NCBI RefSeq assembly: GCF_023159225.1
Contig: NC_063161.1
Location: 119,388,958 to 119,452,957 of the forward strand
DNA from: Perognathus longimembris pacificus
Taxonomy: Eukaryota; Chordata; Mammalia; Rodentia; Heteromyidae
Direction: 5' to 3'
DNA: 64,000 bases
Part shown: positions 57,666 to 64,000 of the stretch, in pieces
Layout of the letters: each line of letters starts with the position of its first letter
Position numbering within the stretch: position 1 is the stretch's first letter
Translations under genes and position numbers: made by a program
Notes under the pieces: model-generated
The model's input: the letters and a program-made list of their open reading frames with translations, nothing else
Database searches by the model: none
What the model was told of the DNA's origin: nothing

Positions 57666-58840
57666 GCCTGAAGGTAAAGTTAGCCCTGAGATGCCTAGCT
57701 AACAGAACACTTTTCTGTATTTATCAGTTCTACGAGTAATCCTAAAACCACTAAGAAAATTGCTTCGGATTTATCCTTTGAATTACATTATCAGTGAGGG
57801 TATGAGTTTTTCAAGTGCTTGGGGGAAATGGGGATATCCTTCAAAGAGAGGTAGTGACATAGAAAGGAAGAGAATTAGTAAGGGAGGAAATGAGTTCCTG
57901 TGTTTCAGTAAGCTGTCTCCTTTCTAGCCTAAGTCAAGGAAACTGGAAGGAAAAATGATTTTAGACACAAAAATAACTACATTTTAAGAATAATTTCTAC
58001 TCATGAGGGGAAAACTAATTTTAAAACATGCCAGTCTGTGTTTGTGAAGGGAAGTTAAGTCAAAGACATGAAGCTAGGAAAACTTGGCATTATTTCTGAA
58101 AATGATTTCTAGAAACAAGAATTACAATGAATTTCTTACAATAGATAACAGGAAAAGTACTAGGATGAATCTGTTCTTTTTTCCCAATCACCTGATCAAG
58201 TCATTGTATCAGAACAAGTGTTTCTCTCTCCATGCCTTACTTTCTGTATCTCTCTGAATGAAAATAATTCTTTTCTCACAGACCATTTCTCATGACTCAA
58301 TGAACAAAGTTCTTGGGGCTATCATAGATTCTCAATGGATGTTAGCTATCATCAATAGCACTGTCGTCATCTTCATTACTCCAGTTCTTCTGACTGTACC
58401 TGTGCTCCTATATCTGTGGGAAATGTTTTCCTTTTTCCTCTCCATCTTCCTGGTTCAAACTGTGCAGTGGCTGGGCATTTTCCCCTGGAGACTCCAGCCC
58501 AGGTTACCTTGCTACAGGGAGGAGAAAGAAGCTTGAATTTAACATGGAGAGGTTGTAGATTCATTCAGATGACGGACAGGCACGGGGGACACGTCTTCAA
58601 CAAAGTCACTCCACAAATGAGCAACTACTTATTATGTCAATACCAGGGGAGGGAATACAAGGATGAAAAGCAATGGTTTTTGTTTGCAAAAAAAAAAAAG
58701 TTTTATCTAGTGGAAAAAAGAAGCAAGGAGTGAATTATAACAGAGAAATTTAAAAGGCATAGTAATATAACATGAGGCAGGAAATAATCTTAAGTGTCTG
58801 TTTCATTCTCCATCAGCATAAAACTGTACTGAAAGATTTT
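57666..58840. other. Intergenic, mostly unique
   Basis: No gene supported. 58600-58680 (CAACTACTTATTATGTCAAT, GGGAATACAAGGATGAAAAG) resembles a MIR/L2-type relic. Confidence 0.45.
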
Positions 58841-58847
58841 CTTTTTT

Positions 58848-58945
58848 TGGCCAATCCTGGGACTTGAACTCTGGGCCTGGGCACTGTCAGTGAGCCTCCT
58901 TGTGCTCAAGGCTAGTGCTGTACCACTTAAGCCACATTGCTACTT
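58848..58945 (-). mobile_element. SINE right monomer
   Basis: GGCCAATCCTGGGACTTGAA to CTTAAGCCACATTGCTAC. Confidence 0.7.
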
Positions 58946-59109
58946 CTTTTACTGAAATATTTTCTGTCTTCAAAAACTCTATCCTGGCCCAACAACCTCT
59001 TCTGACTACCCTAGTTTCTAGGAGCAAAGATTATTTTACTAATTACTTCCACTTTTTAGCTTTTCATTCTTTCCTCTTTGTGTAAATATGCTTCAAACTT
59101 TAAAAATTA

Positions 59110-59318
59110 TGACTTTTTTTTTTCTTTTGCTGGTCCTGGGACTTGTACTCAGAGCCTGGGCACTGTTCCTGAGCTTCTTTTGCTCCAGACTAGCATTCTA
59201 CCACTTGAGCCACAGCACCACTCCCAGCTTTTTCTGTTTATGTGGTACTGGGGAATCGAACCCAAGGCTTCAGGAATGCCAGGCAAGCACTCCAACACTA
59301 AGCCACATTCCCAGCCCC
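59110..59318 (-). mobile_element. IDL-Geo-type SINE
   Basis: Full length. Left half ends AAGCCACATTCCCAGCCCCC; CAATTATA follows. Confidence 0.88.
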
Positions 59319-59429
59319 CAATTATATTTTTGTTTCCACTTCTCTTACTGTACAGTATTATTAGCATATGTATAGAAATTTCTGTGGATATAAACCTTTC
59401 TACTCTGCTTTATTTTTATTTTTTTTCCT

Positions 59430-59620
59430 TTCATTTATTTTTAATTAAATTTTATTGACAAGGTGATGTACAGAAGGGGTACAGTTACATAAAAAGATAG
59501 TGAGTACATTTCTTGTCTTATTTGTTACACCCTCCCTCATTTTTCTTTCCCTTCCCTAGTTCAGATAAGCATATATACAATATCCAGTGTACCAAAATCA
59601 TATACTTTACTCTGCTTTCT
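59430..59620 (+). repeat. Unnamed interspersed repeat, copy 3
   Basis: TTTTATTGACAAGGTGATGT, GGGGTACAGTTACATAAAAA, AGTGAGTACATTTCTTGTCT, CATATATACAATATCCAGTG. Matches 30661 at its start and 16240 at its end. Confidence 0.65.
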
Positions 59621-59862
59621 TGTATATACATGTCATCATATCATATATATGTCATGATATTTCTTGTAGTTTTTCCACGTATAACCTATTAAGGAGAACT
59701 TTCTCTTTTAAAACATCAAGACCTTTCTTGTTGCTTTAATGGGTCCCCTTCAATAGACAATTAGGTTGTTTCTGGTTATTTGTTCTTACAAATAAAAGCT
59801 GTAGCCATGCAAATAACCTTGCATATGTCATCCCCCATCTTGAGGGTATAAATGTAATTTCT

Positions 59863-60005
59863 CTCCTTCCTTCCTTCCTTCCTTCCTTCCTTCCTTCCTT
59901 CCTTCCTTCCTTCCTTCCTTCCTTCCTTCTTTCCTTCCTTCCTTCCTTTCTCTCTTTCTCTGTCTCTGTGTCTGTCTGTCTGTCTGTCTCTCACTCTCTT
60001 TCTGT
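59863..60005. repeat. (CTTC)n with CT/GTCT extension
   Basis: Pure CTTC to about 59948, then CTCTTTCTCTG and TGTCTGTCTG, running straight into the SINE at 60006. Confidence 0.95.
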
Positions 60006-60188
60006 GGGGCAGTCCTGGGGCTTGAACTCAGATCCTGGGCACTGTCCCTGAGCTTTTGTTCAAGGCAGCATTCTACCACTTGAGCCACAGCACCACTTCC
60101 AGCCTTTTCTGTTTATGTTGTACTGAGGAATCTAACCCAGGGCTTCATGCATGCTAGGCAAGCACCACTAAGCCACATTCCCAGCCCC
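60006..60188 (-). mobile_element. IDL-Geo-type SINE with CTTC tail
   Basis: GGCAGTCCTGGGGCTTGAAC to CACTAAGCCACATTCCCAGC. AAATGTAATTTCT both before (59850) and after (60188) shows that the CTTC array lies inside the target duplication. Confidence 0.9.
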
Positions 60189-60557
60189 AAATGTAATTTC
60201 TAGAAGCAGAATTACCTGGTTAAAGTGTTCATGCATTGTGATTTTGCTAGATTCTGTGAAATTGCTGTCTGTAGGTTTGTTCCAATTTATACCCCACTTG
60301 TAATATGTAGGAATGCCTGCTGCTCTTGTCTTGCCATGTATGAATAAACTTTTGAGATTTTTGTCAGTTTTCTAGGGGAAATAAGCACTTCAATGTAGTT
60401 TTAATTAATAGGTATATTCCTATGGGTTAAGGATTTTTTCATATATTTTTGTTTATATCTTCTGTTCCTTTTCTATTGGATTGTTAATGTCCATTATATA
60501 AGGAAAATTAGCCCTGCATAATAAGTATACATTTTTCCCTGTAACTGTATCTCTCCT

Positions 60558-60640
60558 CTCTCCTTCCTTCCTTCCTTCCTTCCTTCCTTCCTTCCTTCCT
60601 TCCTTCCTTCCTTCCTTCCTTCCTTCCTTCCTTCCTTCTT
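60558..60640. repeat. (CTTC)n microsatellite
   Basis: Pure CTTC of about 80 bp, adjoining the T-tail side of the SINE at 60641. Confidence 0.95.
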
Positions 60641-60872
60641 TGTGCTGGTCCTGGGCTTTGAACTCTGAGTCTGAGTACTGTTCTAAGGTCTTTTTGCTCA
60701 AGGCTAGCACTCTACCACACGAGCTACAGCACCACTTCCAGTTTTTTCTGTGATTAATTGAAGATAAAAGTTTCAAGGACTTTCCCGCCCAGACTGGCTT
60801 TGAAACATAACCCTCAGATCTCAGCCTCCTAAGTAGCTAGGATTACAGGGCTGAGCCAACTGCCAGGCTCTT
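60641..60872 (-). mobile_element. B1-type dimeric SINE with CTTC tail
   Basis: TGCTGGTCCTGGGCTTTGAA to GGATTACAGGGCTGAGCCAA. Confidence 0.85.
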
Positions 60873-60904
60873 TCCTTTCTTTTTTCAATAGTTATATGGA
60901 AGTA

Positions 60905-61255
60905 TGATTCACATTTTGGGATGGATAATCTTGTTAACTTGGTTGGATTGAAAAGAGCCTAGGAAAGTAATTAAACCCAACTCTGGGTTTAGCATTGAGG
61001 CTGTTTCCAGAGAGGATTAACCAAGTGAAGAAGACTGCCCTGAATGTGGACAATACCACCCATAGGCTGGGGCCCCAGATGGAATACAAGGAGCAGCCAA
61101 GAGAGCCAACCAACACAGCCTATCTGCTCTGTTTCACCATGCAATCTCTGCTATAATGAACTAAAACTTTGTGTGAAAAGAATTCTTCCCTGCTGTATTG
61201 TTTTCTCCCGGGATGCATTGCTAATAAGGTTAAAGCTCTTTGATTTTTAGTGACT
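60905..61255 (+). repeat. Possible ancient interspersed repeat
   Basis: AACTTGGTTGGATTGAAAAG, GGCTGTTTCCAGAGAGGATT, TGTGGACAATACCACCCATA, GGCTGGGGCCCCAGATGGAA resemble a common mammalian dispersed repeat. Family not identified. Confidence 0.4.
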
Positions 61256-61344
61256 AGCTTGTAACTTTCCTGGCAATGACTGCCCCTACCTGAAGATACA
61301 AACCCTACATTTCAGATTTTTGCCTCTGCTAAAAAAGATAAAGT

Positions 61345-61525
61345 GGGATGCTGGTGGCTTGCCTGTAATCCCAGCCACTCTGGAGGCTGCGATATGATAC
61401 TCGTGGTTCAAAGCTAGCTTGGGGGGGGAGTCATAGTGAGACTCTCATCTCCAAGTAACCAGTCAAAAACCAGAAGTTGAGCTGTGGCTCAAAGTGGTAC
61501 GGTGCTAGCCTTGAGCAAAAAGATG
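61345..61525 (+). mobile_element. B1-type dimeric SINE
   Basis: GGATGCTGGTGGCTTGCCTG head; right half cut short after GCTAGCCTTGAGCAAAAAG. Confidence 0.8.
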
Positions 61526-61599
61526 AATTGCTTCATCTTCCCTCATCCTCCAAATATGTCCTGGTGTTTATATATGCGTACATTTCACATTCCCCTCTT

Positions 61600-62180
61600 T
61601 CTTAGCATAGACTGCTATTAGGACCCAATTAAAACAACATTAAGCAAAAACATGCCTATAGTATTAAAGTTCTGTGGTCACTTGGGCACCTTTGTCTGGG
61701 GCTGAATCACCAGGAATAGCTGGAGCCAGAGATTCTTTCCCATCTGGATGTTCTCTTGTTTCCAGCTCTCTTTGAGTGCATTATTAAGCTCTGCCATTGT
61801 GAACCACTTCTGGAAATACTTCCATCCATCTGGCAGAACAGGCTACAAGAGTGACCAAATGTACATCTCCATTTCATTAGGCAACCAGAAGGAATGGGAA
61901 GAGCTCGATTCTTATTGCAAATTCCCATCAGGGCATTCTGCCTAGCCAGCTAGGGTCAAGACTAGCTCCTGGATCAATGACTGTAACCCCAGGATCAGGT
62001 CACAGTGCTGTTCCATGGCAGCCATCTGAATGAGTTTGGGGAAAGGGGGCAAGTGGGCATCTACTGAAGATGGAGAGAATGCCAGGATAAATAGACAATT
62101 ACATGCCATCTCTTCTTTCCATGTAAATTGAAAGAGCATGAATTTACAATTCCATCCCTTCCCATATTCTTTAGGATTGA
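61600..62180. other. Unassigned stretch with partial open frames
   Basis: On the minus strand 61690-61830 can be read as KYFQKWFTMAELNNALKESW, then KQENIQMGKNLWLQL, with a stop upstream. 61942-62139 reads MAAMEQHCDLILGLQSLI in another frame. This could be a decayed retrocopy of an unknown gene or an old viral or LINE remnant. I do not recognise it. Confidence 0.3.
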
Positions 62181-62243
62181 ATTTTATTAACTTCTTTTTT
62201 TTCTTTCACATTACAAATGTTTCTATTCAAGATCATTTTCTTT

Positions 62244-62453
62244 TTTTCTTTCTTTCTTTTTGCCAGTCCTGGGCCTTGGACTCAGGGCCTGAGCACTGTC
62301 CCTGGCTTCTTTTTGCTCAAGGCTAGCACTCTGCCACTTGAGCCGCAGCGCCACTTCTGGCCATTTTCTGTATATGTGGTGCTGGGGAATCGAACCTAGG
62401 GCTTCATGTATACGAGGCAAGTGCTCTTGCCACTAGGCCATATCCCCAGCCTC
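62244..62453 (-). mobile_element. Young IDL-Geo-type SINE
   Basis: Near consensus with CpGs (GAGCCGCAGCGCC, GGGGAATCGAACC). Perfect 17-bp duplications TCAAGATCATTTTCTTT (62227-62243, 62454-62470). Confidence 0.95.
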
Positions 62454-62470
62454 TCAAGATCATTTTCTTT

Positions 62471-63155
62471 AGGCTTAAATTTGCCTCACAATCTTCTACG
62501 CCAAAGGAACATCCTATAGTTCTTCTTCAAGTTTCTGTCCTGTCTATCAAATGTCACCTTCCTCTTAGTTACACTTTACCCAAATCTGGCCTTCTTTATC
62601 CACACATCTTTCTCCAGTGCCCCTCCATTTCCTCAGGGTGTCACTTGGTTTTTCACAGGCACTGGAGATGGCAGAGTGAAGAAGCTTGAAGTGTACAGGC
62701 CACTACACAACTTGGCAGTAGACATAACAGGCAGTTTCTGAGGTGCTGATGCCAACTTTCTCATAGCCCATTCTCAAGAGCCCATATGGATTGTGGTCAG
62801 GGCACCAACCAGTCCCTGACCTTTCTAATTTCCTGGCTCCAGAGAGTCTGAGGACACTCAACCACTGGGACCCACCCAGGTTGCTGACAGTCTGCTTGTT
62901 TACCAGAGCCTCCCTGGTTTCAGGGCCCTTCCTACAGAAAGTGCTCCTCTCTCAGGGGCTGTTTACTGAGGGCTTCCTCAGTCAGGGATGACCTCCGGAT
63001 GCCAGTCTCTCTGGAATGAAGCACAGAGGTAACCACAAGTTCAGCCGGAATTGAGATACATGTGCTCACTTACCAACTTGAATTTCTGCTATCCGCAGAT
63101 ACCTGGCACCTTGGAGGACAACTTAATATGTCTTTTGCTTCTTAAAATATTTATG
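62471..63155. other. Intergenic unique sequence
   Basis: Relatively GC-rich with no repeat, and no gene I can support. The open frame at 62791-62991 has no recognisable protein features. Internal similarity near 62920-62990 (CTGAGGGCTTCCTCAGTCAGG) is a small inverted repeat. Confidence 0.4.
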
Positions 63156-63159
63156 ATGT

Positions 63160-63358
63160 GGGCTAGGAATGTGGTTTAGTGGTAGAGTGCTTGCCTAGCA
63201 TACATGAAGCCCTGGGTTCCATTCATTAGCATCACATAAACAGAAAAAGCCAGAAGTGGCGCTGTGGCTCAAGTAGTAGAGTGCTAGCCTTGAGCAGAAG
63301 CAGCTCAGGGACAGTGCTCAGGTCCTAATTTTAAGCCCCAAGACTGGCCAAAAAAAAA
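63160..63358 (+). mobile_element. IDL-Geo-type SINE
   Basis: Full length. TTATGATG flanks both ends (63151, 63358). Confidence 0.9.
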
Positions 63359-63365
63359 TTATGAT

Positions 63366-63605
63366 GGAACTGGGTGCCCATGGCTCATGTCTGTGATCCT
63401 AGCTACACAGGAGGCTGAGACATGAGGATCACTATTTGAAGCCAGCCCAGGGAGGAAAGTCCATGAGATTCATCTCCAATTAACCACCAGAAAGCCAAAA
63501 GTAGAGGTATGGCCCAAGTGGTAGATCACCAGCCTTGAGCAAAAAAGCTCAGGGACAGTGTCCAGGCTTGTGTTCAAGCCTCATGACACATACACACATA
63601 CACAC
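63366..63605 (+). mobile_element. B1-type dimeric SINE with CA-type tail
   Basis: AACTGGGTGCCCATGGCTCA head, right half GGTATGGCCCAAGTGGTAGA, tail ACACATACACACATACACAC. Confidence 0.85.
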
Positions 63606-63783
63606 ACGATGGAGATTGAGAGGCAAATTTAGTATCTGACATTTTTGCTCATGCTCTAGGGATCTACCAATTGAGCCATGCGCCATCCCATGACAAAATT
63701 TTAAGCATCTACAAAGTACAGAGTATTGTCCCTGATCCTAATTTTAACAGTCATCTATTTGCAGCCACAGTTCCTCCTGTTGT

Positions 63784-63911
63784 AGAGCTGACTCCATCTT
63801 GATTAGGGAAACATGGTAGGAAATGTTGGGAGGAATAGAGCTGGCTCCATCTTGATTAGGGAAACATGGTAGGAAATGTTGGGAGGAATAGAGCTGGCTC
63901 CATCTTGATTA
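63784..63911. repeat. 53-bp tandem repeat, 2.4 copies
   Basis: AGAGCTG(A/G)CTCCATCTTGA starts at 63784, 63837 and 63890. The first two units are almost identical and the third is cut after GATTA. The sequence after it (CAACCTGACCCCAAAATTCT) has the feel of an LTR, but I cannot place it. Confidence 0.9.
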
Positions 63912-64000
63912 TTAGGTCAACCTGACCCCAAAATTCTGCTTCTGTAAGTGGCTTGTTTGTTTGTTTGTTTTTTAATTTATTTGTTTATTAATTGAACACA

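Noticed and set aside
58258..58733. Overlapping open frames in 58258-58733 as a possible gene
   Set aside because: No homology recognised, no splice-linked continuation, and part resembles a MIR/L2 relic.
59776..60776. Arg/Lys/Glu-rich minus-strand frames with KEGR repeats
   Set aside because: Translations of CTTC arrays joined to SINE sequence.

Overview
This is mammalian nuclear DNA, from a rodent. It shows long introns with GT-AG (and two GC-AG) junctions, AT-rich intergenic sequence, L1 and MIR relics, and very many dimeric SINEs. The commonest SINE joins an ID-like, tRNA-Ala-derived left half to a second promoter-like right half. From memory this fits the IDL-Geo family of Geomyoidea (kangaroo rats, pocket mice, pocket gophers), so a heteromyid or geomyid is the best guess. 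I could not check that assignment.

Layout. Positions 482 to about 46230 (+) hold the last 20 coding exons and the 3' UTR of DENND4C, a DENN-domain Rab guanine-nucleotide exchange factor. They encode about 1300 C-terminal residues and end in ...CFGAPLI-stop at 44838. The N-terminal DENN module lies upstream of the window. About 46805-47130 (-) is a decayed processed pseudogene of RPL30. Positions about 48405-52164 (-) are the complete six-exon gene for ribosomal protein S6 (RPS6, 249 aa), with a CpG-island promoter at its 5' end. DENND4C and RPS6 converge tail to tail, the order I recall from human chromosome 9p. From about 52600 to 64000 I see no gene, only SINEs, simple repeats, a SINE-interrupted pogo/Tigger-like DNA transposon, an older shredded repeat and some unique sequence.

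The genes are not a functional unit. DENND4C acts in vesicle traffic (Rab10 activation in the published family work) and RPS6 is a housekeeping small-subunit ribosomal protein. Their adjacency is conserved gene order.

I found no undescribed biological system. The points worth a second look are the two GC-AG introns, an apparent Asp126-to-Asn change in RPS6, a run of three independently skippable DENND4C exons, a 59-bp orphan insertion with perfect target duplications, two SINEs at the same target site, and three dispersed copies of an interspersed repeat I cannot name.
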